64,000 bases of DNA. It comes from Bimastos eiseni (Eukaryota > Annelida > Clitellata > Crassiclitellata > Lumbricidae). Made by a program: the position numbers and the translations under genes. Location of the stretch: assembly GCA_959347315.1 (NCBI GenBank), contig OY365813.1, positions 34,413,528 through 34,477,527 of the forward strand, in the 5' to 3' direction. Below the pieces are notes generated by a model. That model saw only the letters and a program-made list of their open reading frames with translations. It was not told where the DNA came from and did no database searches. Shown piece after piece: positions 11,934-25,178 of this stretch. The first letter of the stretch is position 1, and each line of letters begins with the position of its first letter.

Positions 11934-12218
11934 TTGGCGCTCTCGAGATAGCGCACGCAGTTTAAGGTCATTGGCAGATATCTAGATACATGTTTACATT
12001 CTGTTTCTTAGTTGAATATGTTGACGACACCAAGATCGAAATAAAACGGGACAACGGTCACGGTGTCTGAACCGACTTCAGACCAAAATAACTGTCACCA
12101 GCGCGTGGGACTGTCACTGCCTAAGACGTTAGGCTAAGATGTTAGTCACATACGTCACTGTCACGATGCATATTAACAGTTATGACTGTGCTTAAGATCA
12201 CGAATACGTCTGAGGTAT

Positions 12219-12685
12219 GGGTCATCCATAAAGGACGTCCGCAACGAGGGGGTAGGGTAAGAGAAAGCGGACCAAAATGAGGATATGGGAGGGGAGTCTT
12301 GGACTGTGCGAAAGTCCGCGTGTGACCATGCTAGATAGTCGCCATAATCACGCCTCATGGCTATAGTTACGTCATAACCTTAGTTGTCTATTAATAGCTT
12401 TAGGTTATACTTCACATTTAAGAGAATGACATACGAAGTTTACATGCAAATATGCGTTTTTTTACATAGTTCTTATTCAATCTCATTCTTTGTCAATAAA
12501 TTTTTAAATGAAAGCGATGCAGTGAAATTAATATCAGCAGTTGCAATGGTGCCTGATACATGTGTGATTCGGACGTCCGCGAATGAGGGTGAGATCCGTG
12601 GAATGCGGACAAGGGGAGGGTTAGGGTTAGGGTTAGGGTTAGGGTTAGGGAGATTTTTTGCGGACGTGCTTTAATGGCGATCCCT
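12219..12685. mobile_element. MITE-like element 2, related ends, carrying TTAGGG repeats
   Basis: The left end GGGTCATCCATAAAGGACG is mirrored by 12660-12685 (reverse complement gggatcgccattaaagcacg). TA dinucleotides flank both ends, suggesting a TA target-site duplication. Its ends resemble MITE 1 (GGGnC, TCCAtA, ACGT). About 467 bp, no ORF of note. Confidence 0.72.
12621..12650 (+). repeat. Interstitial telomere-type (TTAGGG)5
   Basis: Five perfect TTAGGG units inside MITE 2, about 10 bp from its right inverted repeat. Probably part of the element rather than a chromosome-fusion relic. Confidence 0.9.
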
Positions 12686-13804
12686 ATTCGCTTACACTTA
12701 AATGTATCACAGTCACTAACCGGAATTTGTAGCTAATTATAATATAATATATTTTTCGTAAGTTGATCGCGGGTCTGGTCCGGGCCCCTAATGATCACCG
12801 GGCCCCTAGACATTTGCGGTCTCCACAACCGCTCTCGGTGGGCCTGGCACAGCGCTCTCTAGATGCGCAGTTATTGCAAACTTGTAATTAAGTTGTCGGC
12901 TGAAGGTTCCAGAAATTGTAACAACATTCTAACTGTCAGATTAACAAAATTAAATAAAATTTTAATTTTGATTTTATAATTATTTCAATTTATACGATTA
13001 ATTGAGAACATTAGTGTTGTTGTTAGCATTATACTATGAGCTACAAAGCTAAGAAACTACTTTTCTGGCAGATAGTAACTATCTAGATTCTCAATTGAAT
13101 TTTACGACTTTCACAGTTTTCAAGCAGCTTCAATAAGCGACGTTACACTATAAAAAATAGAAATCTATGACGAGAAGAACTGTATTAATATAAGCAAAGA
13201 ATTAGGTCAGACAGCTGTTGAGGACAAATGATGAGCGCAAGAAATAGGTTAACAAATAGAATAGAAATAGAATAACAGGCTTCAGACATTAAGTCAAGTG
13301 AGAGAAGAAATTAATCAGGTTTACGTTTGGGATTGGCTTTATAGCATTGTAGCCCAATAACGGAGCAATTCGTGCAGAGAGAAATTGAAGAATTCCATTG
13401 GACAGAAGAATAAGGTCAGGTCGGTGAAGGTGCTTCAAAACATGCGATGTAGAATGACAAGAATAAGGACAGGGCAAGAACAATATCAAATCGTGGTCAG
13501 AATCACCCAATGGTAAGGTTACAAGCTTTCACTCCCTCGGCGCACCAATTCGACTATCAGAGATGAATATATCATATTCACAAATGATTTAAAATCTCAA
13601 GAGGCTTTAAACAGTTTTACCTCATGGGACCAAATGGGTGAGGAGAATGAAGCTATGAACCCCAGAGCGTCTGGAAAACTCCATTTTATTTTTCTTATTA
13701 AAATATTCACTGTAATTGCAATTAAATTTCGAGTCCCTATTTCTGAACACCGTTTTTCGTCACTGATGATGATGATAATGATGAAGATGTCATGATCGTA
13801 AACT
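12686..13804. other. Intergenic between convergent GPCR and fascin
   Basis: AT-rich. No exon, RNA gene or repeat family recognised beyond a duplicated 'ccgggcccctaatgatcac' style block near 12780. The fascin 3' UTR probably occupies its right end. Confidence 0.45.
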
Positions 13805-16314
13805 TCAGTACTCCCAGAGCGTCGCCTTCTTGAGATCGGTTCCTAGGGCGCTCATGATCCCATTCTGTTCTCCCTTGATGTAGTTCCCGTTGGGGGCCTT
13901 GATCGCCATCTTCGAGTGGCCCCTCAGTTCGACGAAGAAGGGCTGAGGCGCTGACTGGTCGGCGTTCAGGTTGCCCGAACCATCCACTGACCAATAGCGA
14001 CCGTTGTGGCCTGGAAAATTCAAATGTCGTTACACGAATTGGGTCAGGGAAAGAACACAAGGTCAAGTTATCAACCGTAATTAATTATCAGAATTATCTG
14101 GATTTTTATCGTCGTTGTTATTATCGTCGCTATCATTGTCGTTATTGTCTTGGTAGTAACCTCGCTAACCTTTGAATTGATAAGCTACAATAAAGTTTCG
14201 CTTTTGCCTTATCGGTGGCAAGTTACAGGCTTTCATTTTGATCGCCTTAGTAAGCAAAAGTAAGTTGCACTTTCTCTTTACCTCTGAATTTGTGAAATAC
14301 GATTATAGATGACATCCATAAATTTGGGAGTTAGACCTACAAAGCCCTACATTCCACTCTCATAACGCCTACCTTTGATTTGAATAAGTAAACTACATTT
14401 TCTACTTTGACCTGCCTGAAGCTACACTCGGCCCTTCAAACTACTACCTACATTTGAAGCTGGCTCATTTGCCATTCTAACTCCTACCTTTGAAGGAGTG
14501 CTCAACGTTGTTTTCAATTCGAACCGACACCTTTGAAGTAGTTATCATCGCTGTGAATGGGCAATCAGCCACTTCTTCCTAGATGAACCCCCTACCTAGG
14601 CTACCTTTGAACTACCAATCACCACCATTTCTCCTACCTTTGAAGTAGTAAGCGGCACTCTTCCCTTTGGCGTGCTCCACCAAAATGACGTTGTACGTCG
14701 TCTTGTTGCACTCGTATCTCGGATTAGTACTCGTCCTCCATCCAACGAACCCGAACTCGCATTTGAGAACAAGGATGGGACGGTTGATGATCGTTACAAA
14801 GAACTTCTCCTTCTCCGTGAGTGAGTCACTCGTCGCCTGAAGGGATCCGTTCATCTTGGCAGTTAGATATCGTCCGTTCGATGCCTTGATGGCCACCGAT
14901 CCATCGTCCTGCCAGTTGACGGTGAATAGCTCGTTCGGGGACCTGTGTGACAAAGCAGATGACCAAGTCGTTATCGTTATCTCCAAACTTCTAAAGCGCC
15001 AGTCGAAAGCCGGGCACCGGCTTGTTCACGAGCGATGCCTCGAATCAGAGGGGTTGTCAATAGGGTATAGTTTGAGGAAGGCGAAAGGTCGGTTTTCTAG
15101 AAGGTCAGAGGAGGTAGAGAGAAAAAGAGAAATTGCCATTGCTAATATTATTATTTTTATCATCAACATCATCATCGTCGTCGTCGTCATCAGCATCATC
15201 GTCATCATCATCACCACCACCACCATCATCACCAGGCATTTATTAAGCGCCACTATCTAATGACGAAGCATCAATCGATGGCGCTGAGCAATTGTGAGCG
15301 AAGAAGGACTTGTTCAAGGTCTCTATTTCACAGTAACTGTCTCAGAGGAGGAGGAGAAAGATGTGCACTCCATCCAATCTGCTACTCACTGTCCTTTGCC
15401 CACTGCTTGTATTCCGCCCGATTCCAGACTCCAAAAGGTATTGTCTGCGGTTCGAATCTTCCATTGGTCAGTCTTCTTGTCGAATTCCACCTGGAATGTC
15501 TCCTTGTCTGTCAGCTCATCACGGTTGGCTGTGACGTCGATACCTTGCACCAGAGAGATTGGGACGGCATTTAGATATACAGGTACACAGTCAGAGAGGT
15601 AGGCAGACATACGGACAGAGACAGACAGACGGGTAGAGAGAGATAGGGTTAGTGGGTATACGTAGCCCCACAGAGACATGGACTGATATTCAAACACACA
15701 CATAAGCAGTCAGGAGGGTACACTAGACAGACAGGCAGACATACAGGGAGAGAGAGACACACATAGACAGAGAGAGAGTCAGACAGAGAGAGAGAGAGAG
15801 AGTTTAGTTTGAATGATGATGGTTTAATTTAGTCTGATTATGATAAGAATTACAATTATCTGCTGACAGACAGTTACACACAGACAGACACAGACAGACA
15901 CAGACAGACACAGACAGACACAGACAGACACAATCATATGATTATAGCTTAATTCACGCTGATGATAATTGTGACTTGATGATGATGACGACGACGATAA
16001 TGATGATTATGATGATGATGGCAACGACGCCAACGATGATAATCAGCACATGTACATTATCATCGTCGTCGCTGTAATCATTGGGACAATCAGACAGCTA
16101 AAGAAGGGCGTACAGGGTTAATAGAGAAGGAGGCGAAATAGACTTAATAAGTAAATCAACCTTTTCTTCTTAATCTTAATTCGTATCAACAGTACAATTA
16201 TTGCTGTCAATATTTGCTTGTCATTAATGCAATTAGTAGATAAATAATATTGATCCTTGCGAGAAGTCATAATTTCGTGATTACTACTGTCCCCGCTACT
16301 GTTGCTGTTACCAC

Positions 16315-16356
<42 letters not shown>

Positions 16357-17241
16357 GAAACTTATATAGCGTCTCTTCAAGAAATCTATTCAGAGGCGCT
16401 CCCGGTTGAACCTCGGCCAAATAAGACAGATTTCAGAGTATAATAAAAAATGGGAAAATGGAGTTCCTAGGCAAAAGCCGGAGGTCCAATAACTGCAATG
16501 GGAGGCTATTCCAAGCAGTCTGGCCCACAAACGAAAAAGTACGATGCTGCATATTAGAAGTCCTATCGAAAGGGACAAAGAAGAAGATCCTGCGAGGCAG
16601 AGCGAAGCTATTTGTCCCCATACCACTTTTACTATGACTCTCACTATTACTACTACAACTTACTCTGCTTGCTACAACTACTGCTACTATTACTTGTGTT
16701 ATTACGGGTATAATACAACTATTTCCATTAGCTTAACTTCTATAACAGCCACTACCGCTACCAGTATAACTATTTCTATAACAATTACTACTATTATTAT
16801 GATTATTTATGTTGTTATGCCCTGAGGTAAACAGGAGCCCTCGGGGACTTACAAATGGCTAACTATTGATGCAATATATTATTATTATTATTATTATTTA
16901 ATATGTGCCATTTCCTTGTTACGATCCCTACACAGTAACCCTTTGAGGGAAGAAGTTGGATCAAACCAAACCACGTGACACATTATATGATCATAACATG
17001 GCCAGTTGTAACGTGATACAATACGAACCACATTAGAGCCATTTAGTGGGTCTTATAATGGTTGCATATGTGTGCTTAGATCGGCATCAGGTTACCAACC
17101 GGGCCTAACATCTTGCCTAAAAGAACGGCGGCCTACGAGGGTCGTGACAAGGTTTAGGCCGCGGGCTTCATTTGAGAGAATAACAGGATCTATTATTCAA
17201 CAGCTGACGGACCAGGTCTTCCTGCATCGCCTTCTTCTGTA

Positions 17242-17272
<31 letters not shown>

Positions 17273-19661
17273 TTTGGTCTGGGAATCTATGTTTGCTTCA
17301 CGATGTAGCCAAAGCGGTCATTTGGTTAGTTAGTCGGTCGGTCTGTAAATAATTGGTCAGTCGGTTAGACCGTCATCCCACTTTTTTTATGTTGCTGAAT
17401 ATTCTCCAGTTATTGATCATTAGATTGATTCATTTTTTCATCGTTACACCTATACGTTAGGCTAAGAGAATCTACCTGCCTTAACATTCATCTATTGAGC
17501 TACTTCACCCACCCACCCACCCATCCACTCAATCTTACCCACCAAACCCTCCCATATATCCATCCGTCAGTCTATCCATCAATCCATCCATCCTCCTTTT
17601 ACATTCATTCATTCACCAATCCCATTACCCAAACTCACCCACCAAAACCTCCCATTAATTTATCCACCCACCCATCCCACGACCCATATATCCATCCGTC
17701 CATTCACCCATCCAATCTCACCCATCCAAACTCATCCTCCCACCCGTCCACCCATTTATCTACCTATTCTCACCCACCAAACCCATCCACCGCCTATCCA
17801 CCCATCCATTTATCTACCCACCAAAGCAACCCATTCATCTGCCCACCCACCCAATCTCACCCACCAAACCCATCCTCTCACCCATCCATTCACCCACCCA
17901 CCAAAAAACCCATCCATCCGGCTTCCACCCACCTATCCACCCATGCACCCACTCATCCACCCATTGGCTTCTTGGAGTGGGCGATCGTGTGTGCTCGACC
18001 TGACAGAGCACTGAATACGTAATCAATTGGACCGTGGCCAAATAAAACTCGTTCCAATTCACTGAACACCTGCTGTGACTCATCTCCTATTCCATGCTGT
18101 TTTTGTTGCTCCTTCAATCTATTTATGTAGCTCCTCTAGAATTCATATTAACCCGATATGCTGCGGTGGGATTCCGATGGGGTTTGGTTTTATTCTAGCA
18201 CCTGTGTGTCCTTACGATAGTTTTGGTGTTATTTCTATTAGCTGTGGCGTTATTCAGATAGTCTTGGTGTTATTCCTGTGTAATATATTCCTATTATTTG
18301 CTGTTATTCTGATGGTGCAAAGCAAGACAAGGCAAGACAACCCTGAATGACGTTAATTAGATCGGATTAGATTGAATTCATTCATTCATTCGTTCATTTC
18401 GAAAATTTATATAGCGCCCCTTAGAGAAACTACGATTGAATTTCAGGGTTATTCCGGTGGTTTTGGTGGATAGAGTATGGTAGAGTAGGGTTGGATACGG
18501 TAGAGTATACGGTAAGGCAGTGGTTGAATTTCTCATCCAGGGATATCCAAATAATTATAAATTTATAACTTATAAGCCTAAATCAGGATAAGTAACGAAT
18601 CTATAACAGATTTGATCGCTATTTGGTGTTTGGACAAGCATAGAAGGTGTGAAAGAAGGTTTTGGATCTTATCTGTTGGGTGGGGATCTCAAATCCGAAG
18701 TTTCGGATCTAAGATCCCGTCTGAATTTATTTATTTAACCGCTGGGCTAGGGTTTGAATTATTACGATGATTTAAATTTTATTATATATCAGATTAGGTG
18801 AGATCATTTGAACTCACCCTGATTGATAGAAGCCATCTTTCCATTATGAGCCAATACAAACACTTGAGGTTGGCTATCTTCAATCGTAAACAGCTCGTCC
18901 TTCCCAACGGTCTTATTCCTCGCCTGCATCACTGCATCCCTCCCAACGGCTGTCAGATACTTCCCTTGTGAGTCTCTCAGCGCCATCCCAGAGTGTTGGC
19001 CAGATTTGATCTCTAGCGTGAACAGTGTGTCTTCATTCGGCTGATCCACCAAGCTCCCATCTCTGCTGAGGTACCGGTTATCGCAGGTCCGCACGCAGTA
19101 CCTCCCATCGAAGTACTCTATAGTGATGAGGGCGTCTTCTCCCCACGGTATCACCTCTGTTACCTGCAATCGGCTGCTATCGGCGTCCAACCTTGCATAC
19201 TTGGACCGATTCACATTACGCAGATTCAACTGGGGGTGAATCGCCAAGTGGACATACCACCAGTCGCTTGCCCCCGGTTGTTTCTCCTGGCACTGGACCT
19301 GATCTTCGGGCGCCCCTCCGAAGTAGTACCCCGTGGCGAGGTTTGCGATGGCCCATCTACCAGACCCGTCCCCTGCGTAGTAGATTACAAACTTCTCGAA
19401 GTCCCCTCGTCGCTCGGCCTCGCAGGTGGCGTTCCCCTTCTTGTCCCCGCTGAGGTAGCGCCCGAGGTGGCTGCGGAAGTAGACGGTCTCATCCTCGCTG
19501 GGGTCCTGCTCGATGGTCCACTGCTGTTTCTTCCGGAGTGTCGTCGCGGAGGCGTTGATCTTGAAGCCGAAGGACTCAGCTGTCAGGTACTTTCCTTGAG
19601 CGCTCACCAGCCCAACTTTCCACTGGAGTCCGAGTCCAGATGCGCCACCTCTACCGCTCAT
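13805..19661 (-). CDS. fscn: Fascin, complete
   Basis: Four coding exons in transcription order, 19661-18818, 15543-15390, 14942-14638 and 14010-13805 (TGA), give 1509 nt (502 residues; vertebrate fascin about 493). The product is four beta-trefoils. Start: GLQWKVGLVSAQGKYLTAES; an NASAT segment with Ser38 matches the regulatory phosphosite segment of fascin-1. Trefoil-1/2 marks are LGRYLSGD, RWAIANLATGYYFGG and SDWWYVHLAIHPQ. Later marks are NGKMASINQG, FTVNW...ASNGRYLTA, INRPILVLKCEFGFVG, GRYWSVDG and the family C-terminal end (K)ATLWEY. Fascin bundles F-actin into parallel arrays in filopodia and microvilli. The ATG heads an MSGRGGASG leader; upstream 5' UTR exons are not resolved. Exon 1 codes two trefoils, as in other animals. 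Confidence 0.96.
14150..14637 (-). repeat. Splice-donor-derived minisatellite after fascin coding exon 3
   Basis: On the gene strand, exon 3 ends TACTTCAAAG|GTAGG. Copies of TTCAAAG-GTAGG recur downstream in the intron (plus-strand cctacctttgaa cores near 14600, 14525, 14487, 14440, 14366 and 14163), spaced about 40-100 bp and diverged. The exon end plus donor is therefore repeated as decoys through the intron. Confidence 0.82.
14943..15389. repeat. Fascin intron with repeat F copy and (TCA)n
   Basis: 14970-15047 carries 'cttctaaagcgccagtcgaa' and 'ggcttgttcacgagc', shared with 22557-22620 and, inverted, with 56765-56835. 15150-15240 is (ATC)n/(CGT)n. Repeat F starts about 30 bp from the exon. 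Confidence 0.65.
15590..16100. repeat. (GACA)n and (GAT)n simple repeats in fascin intron 1
   Basis: AGACAGACAC and GAGAGAGA runs (15595-15935), then (GATGAT)n to about 16060. No coding content. Confidence 0.8.
16320..16640 (-). mobile_element. LINE (L2/CR1-like) 3' end
   Basis: Minus-strand frames read TSNMQHRTFSFVGQTAWNSL then LRLLPRNS, aligning with the copy at 62550-62640 ([28 protein letters not shown]). It ends in the shared tail gagcgcctctgaatagatttcttgaagagacgctatataag split by small changes and a (CAAT)n tract at 16320-16355. Inserted in fascin intron 1, same orientation as fascin. Confidence 0.8.
17225..17960. repeat. (CTGT)n and (CCCA/CCAT)n tracts in fascin intron 1
   Basis: 17238-17275 is (CTGT)n. 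17505-17960 is degenerate cccacccatcca sequence giving Pro/His/Thr frames. No gene. Confidence 0.8.
18360..18440 (-). repeat. LINE/SINE 3' tail fragment
   Basis: (ATTC)n followed by 'aaaatttatatagcgcccct', the reverse complement of the AGGGGCGCTATATAAAT tail. In fascin intron 1. Confidence 0.65.
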
Positions 19662-20369
19662 CGTGTTTGGTGTGTGGATGAAGTGAGGTGGGAATGGATG
19701 TAATGGTCTTCTTTACCGACGGAGTTGTTCCAGTGTTGATCTGCGACTTGGGCGACGTATATTCTGGAAAGAGGTTTTTGCAATGATTACGGTGATTGTA
19801 GGTGTAATGGTTAGTAATGTAAAGGGTAATGGCATTAAAAATTGTATTGGTTAAGGTTATTATAAATATAATCAAGTATTTGTATAGCTCCTCGCACCAT
19901 TTGTAACTTACCTCGTTGCGTTTGACCAACGTCCTTTTCGGTTGTACTTCGCCGACTATATTCCTTCGTACCTACCCTCCCCAAATAATCTCAGTACTTC
20001 CTGTTGGAAGGGCCTCTCCCTTTCTCTCGTGCAAGACGTCCACCCTCGTGATATTTTCGTAGGCTTAAGATCCGCCAGTAGACCGATTCACGTCAGGCCT
20101 ATGCTACGGACTGCTTTTGATCAGTATATGTACAAGAACTGCGGCACTGTAAACGAGAAGCAATGCTTGGTATAAAATGGAAAACAATTCAAAAGACCCT
20201 TGCCAGGTTTCTTGAACTAGAGAGGTGAAAGAAATCCTCAACAGCGTCAACAACATGGTAAAACGTCAAATACCATTGCCCTCGTAGTCCTAAACTCAGT
20301 CTTCCCCGAACTTTGAGAGAATTGCTTCATGGTGTGTGTAACCTGGCACTAATGTTGAAGGGATGTGAA

Positions 20370-20541
20370 GACGACGAAAACCGGGTCATTGATCTAGATG
20401 ATGTCTGTGGCCACATCCGGGACTTTTGCAGCATATATATATATATCGGAATCGCGTTTGGTTTTGTTCAAGAAATAAAACGACCTAATAATATATATAT
20501 ATATTATTCAATCGTTTTATTCTTGAACAGAACCAAACGCG

Positions 20542-20618
<77 letters not shown>

Positions 20619-20840
20619 ACTTGTGATATAAATAAAATCTGCTCAACCGAAGATTATTTGACTGGAGTAGCATACGTAGATGTACTTTTCGGCGACCTTA
20701 CGTTCAAAGTAATCCTGCCGAGTACCCGGATGTTACATCAATCATTACATAGCCGACCACAAACATCGACGCAATGTATCAGAATAGACGATTCCTGATT
20801 GGCTGACATGTTGCGGCTTCATAATCCCGTCCACCTTAGT
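20370..20840 (+). repeat. Dispersed repeat G, copy 1, containing an AT-rich hairpin
   Basis: Shares ordered blocks with 25690-26010: gggtcattga, ccgggacttttgcag, cctgccgagta, ccggatgt, tacatagccgaccacaaac and tgcggcttcata. Copy 1 is interrupted by the hairpin at 20451-20543 and an (AT)n/(AG)n run to 20618. Confidence 0.75.
20451..20543. repeat. Inverted repeat (hairpin)
   Basis: Left arm atcgcgtttggttttgttca... (from 20451) pairs with right arm ...gaacagaaccaaacgcgat (to 20543). It has one or two mismatches and an (AT)n-rich loop. Likely a small MITE-like insertion or stem-loop. Confidence 0.75.
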
Positions 20841-21254
20841 TCCAGGCATTACTTCTCTAAAGACTTCCATACGAGCAGGTTATCGCGTCCAATACACTCC
20901 CAAGCAATCCTGGTCTACACAGGCGAATGTTTTTACCCGTCTGATCGCTCTACCTGTATGGTTGAGTGACGCGCGATTCGCATGAGAGAACAGGGAGCAT
21001 TCCACCCTCCAATAAACACCCATGCACCTATCATCAGTCAGAACCACATCGGAGGTACCAAGCAACCTGGGGTTGGCTGGAATCTTTTGATGAGCTCACG
21101 GGGCGTGAGTTCGTAGGCCGTCACCAAACGACCCCTACCTGGGCTAAACGGTATAGGGTAAACAAACGGGTGACATTTGTGACACTTGTCATCTATGACT
21201 ACTGCGTTTATCACCCGAACCCCCACACGCACACACTCACACATGAATATGTGT

Positions 21255-21470
21255 ATACAACACATATCTATATATATATATACATCATTTGCGTAATAAT
21301 ATATTTATATATATGTATACATATATAGTATTACATTAATTATATAAAATATTGTATGTTTGTATATATACATATATATATTTAATTTAGTTTGCTTTAT
21401 ATATACATTACATTACTATTAATACGTGATATTGTATGCTTATATATATATATATATATATTACATAAAA
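21255..21470. repeat. (TA)n-rich tract
   Basis: Several tatatata runs separated by short unique sequence. No coding signal. Confidence 0.7.
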
Positions 21471-21543
21471 TGAACATAATTACTTGTAGATGTGATACGT
21501 GATATTTGATACTTGAAAATGACTTCTCCCAATGAGTCATACT

Positions 21544-21734
21544 TATTAAGTTACAGTGTTTGCCAGTGGGGTTAAGGATTGTCACCACAGGCTTTAGGTT
21601 AACAATTAATATGCTCTAAGAGTATTTTGTACTGGAGTGACTCAAGTACAAAATACTCTTAGAGCATATTAATTGTTAACCTAAAGCCTGTGGTGACAAT
21701 CCTTAACCCCACTGGCAAACACTGTAACTTAATA
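21544..21734. repeat. Perfect 90-bp inverted repeat with 11-nt spacer
   Basis: 21544-21633 is the exact reverse complement of 21645-21734, with spacer GGAGTGACTCA. I compared all 90 positions by eye and saw no mismatch. It is a recent foldback/MITE, an active hairpin locus, or an assembly artefact. Confidence 0.93.
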
Positions 21735-22000
21735 GTGAGTGACTCAGGACTTCGAGTAGGCGAAGCTAGGCCACACGCAACCACTAGACCCAGGGAATTC
21801 GTGTCCATATCCTTCCAGTGATTAAATTCTCGGGTGGTTTGGGAGGATTCAACCCCCGCCTATAGTTTATTTTTCAACCCCGTGAGTTAATTCTCAAAGA
21901 TTACCTTGGTGGTCAAGGAAGCCACCAGATCAGCTTTCAGTGGCTGAATATATCTTAGCGCAGCAAGGAATCAAGTTCGTACACCGAAAACCCACAGTTA

Positions 22001-22115
22001 CCCTCCATAATAGTACCCTCCATAATATTACCCTCCATAATATTACCCTCCATAATATTACCCTCCATAATATTACCCTCCATAATATTACCCTCCTTAA
22101 TATTACCCTGAATAC
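22001..22115 (+). repeat. 15-bp tandem repeat (ATAATATTACCCTCC)n
   Basis: Seven or so units, six of which contain TAATATTAC; the first has TAATAGTAC. Confidence 0.9.
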
Positions 22116-22549
22116 CGGCTTCAGGTTTGCAAAAATTCTGGTCGGGACAACTGGAGACGTGAAGATTTTTCAATCCCCCAGTTCAAATTTGACAGTTCAA
22201 ACCCTGTATTCTTCCCATTTTCGTGGGGTTGGCCCCATACACACTCCATCCCAATTTGTTGGTTGTTCCCGACTCAAAGACGTGTGTGTTCCCATTTCCA
22301 AGGAAGCAAAATAACAGGATTAAAAACTCTGTTTAAATTTACGTTTTATTAAACAAAATAACTTAAGTGATGTTGAGAAGTTGTCGAGTATTCAAAGTGT
22401 TAGATTAAATAACGCAATGAGTTAACATTGTGTGCAGACTATTTCATTCCTAAAGGCTCAATCATCCTTAATGGATAGCTATTAAGTTCACTACAACAGT
22501 GAACAATGTTATTACAGTTTCAGCGATGACCACATCGCTTGCATTAGTG

Positions 22550-22700
22550 TACTTGTGATCTCCACACTTCTGAAGCGCCAATCGAAAGCCAAGCGCAGGG
22601 CACCAGCTTATTCACGAGCACTCATCCAAGCGATAGCATAGGCTATGTCATCTATGACACCATCCCCACGGTGTTGCCGCCTATGTGGAATAGAACTCAT
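22550..22700 (+). repeat. Dispersed repeat F copy
   Basis: Blocks 'cttctgaagcgccaatcgaa', gcagggcaccagc and ttattcacgagc match 14970-15047 and, inverted, 56765-56835. Ends in a short (GAT)n. Confidence 0.7.
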
Positions 22701-23205
22701 GATGATGATGATGAAAAGGATGTCCATACGGAAGGGACAATACGGTGACTTCAGTATTTATAGTGGCGCTATATAAGTCCTAACATTGGATTAAATGTGT
22801 GGGTTAAGTAGATTTTGCGTCTGTGTTTAACTCTTCTGCTTCATTCGCTTAGGGTCGCCACACAATACAGCGAAACTGGAGGCTAGCGTTTCATTCGCCA
22901 GGTGGCGGCGGCACACGGTTGGCCGAGCAGATGCACAGATGAAGTTGATTATAGGCAAGGCAGCATGTGACATCATGGTATGGCGTGATACGTCTGGAGA
23001 AGAGAGTGGTGGAAATCATGGAAATGGAAAGGCAGTGAAGGCGGACAGCATGTGAAGACCAAGGTAATGAGAGGAAAAGTCAAAGAAGGTGGGATCAATG
23101 AAGCAATGGATGGCAAGCATTTAGATTATATAGCGCCATTTAGATTTTTAAGCACCCTTGTAGCAGCGTGGCTGTGTTATTTATACCGGTGCTGAAGAAA
23201 TAGTC

Positions 23206-24072
<867 letters not shown>

Positions 24073-25178
24073 TGCAAGGCATCCGACAAGTAGGTAAGGC
24101 AAGGCATCCGAGGGCAAGGCAGCAGACAAGACCACTAGGCAAGGCAAGCCAACGCACTGGAATGCAATGGAAGGGATAAGTCGAAAACCGGGCAACCATT
24201 CGTCACCTCACAACGTCCGCCATCAACGCCACATCCCTCACGGCACTCATCGCCTAACCACAGAGGCAAAGACGGTGAACGACCGCCGAACAAGGGACTA
24301 TCAGACACTGTCGCCTTCCAAGCCCACCAGAAACGGAGGGAACCAATCGATTCCATCGCCGGGCGATGAGGCTTGACGGGCGGTTGCTCCCTCGGCCAAG
24401 GGAACATGGGTAATCAGAGGTTGTCGAGGCGGTGTGTTTTTCATTACCAACCCCCGTTGATACCCCTCTTACACCACCCATCTTTCAATTCGACTTCTCA
24501 ATCGTCATTGTCATCATCGATTCTTCATCTCGATTGTTCTCCTCCGATTATCCTCTCTGTTCTTCCTCTTAGTTCTCTGCTCCTGTCTCGCCTTCCTTTC
24601 CTAGATATTCACCTTTCCACATAAGAGGCCGATCTTACTATTGCCCCGATCTTATTATGTCCTATTCCTTCCATTCCTCATGCTCCTTCTCCTACTCTTT
24701 CTTCCATTCCTCATATTCCTTCTCTTCCTCCTCCTTTTCCTCATCCTATTCTTTCTTTCACTCCTCTATTCTCTATTCTTATTCCTCTCCTAATTCATCC
24801 TCCAATTCTTCGTCATATTTGGCGTTGTCCGTTTGTCCGTCTCTGTGTCTGTGTTCCTGTGTGTCTCCGTCTCGGTCTGTCTGTCTGTCTCTTTCTCTGT
24901 CTCCATATCTCTGCGGAGATGACCCATTCAGCCTGGCATCGGAAGATAAGCGACGTCATTGAACCGACGTCACGCAACGCTGGCGCCAAAAACTGTCTGC
25001 TCACTGAGCATGATGCTCATCGACTGCTCGTCCTCCCTATCTGCTCATACTCCGCATCAGCGTTAGAACGTACGCTCGTTTGCATCTACAGTGTAGTTTC
25101 AATAGTATTTTGTATGTATGTATGTGTGCATGTATATGTATGTACGACTTCGTATGTAAGTGTGTGTGTACGTATGTG
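24073..25178. other. Intergenic, low-complexity patches
   Basis: GGCAAGGCA repeats at 24075-24150, CT-rich sequence at 24480-24800 and (CTGT)n near 24870-24900. The 24135-24480 frames have no recognisable domain. No supported gene. Confidence 0.5.

Noticed and set aside
22001..22115. CRISPR array
   Set aside because: Regular short repeats without unique spacers in a eukaryotic genome: a minisatellite.
24135..24480. Three overlapping ORFs of 69-90 residues
   Set aside because: No family resemblance, no splice context, mutually overlapping frames in GC-rich intergenic DNA.
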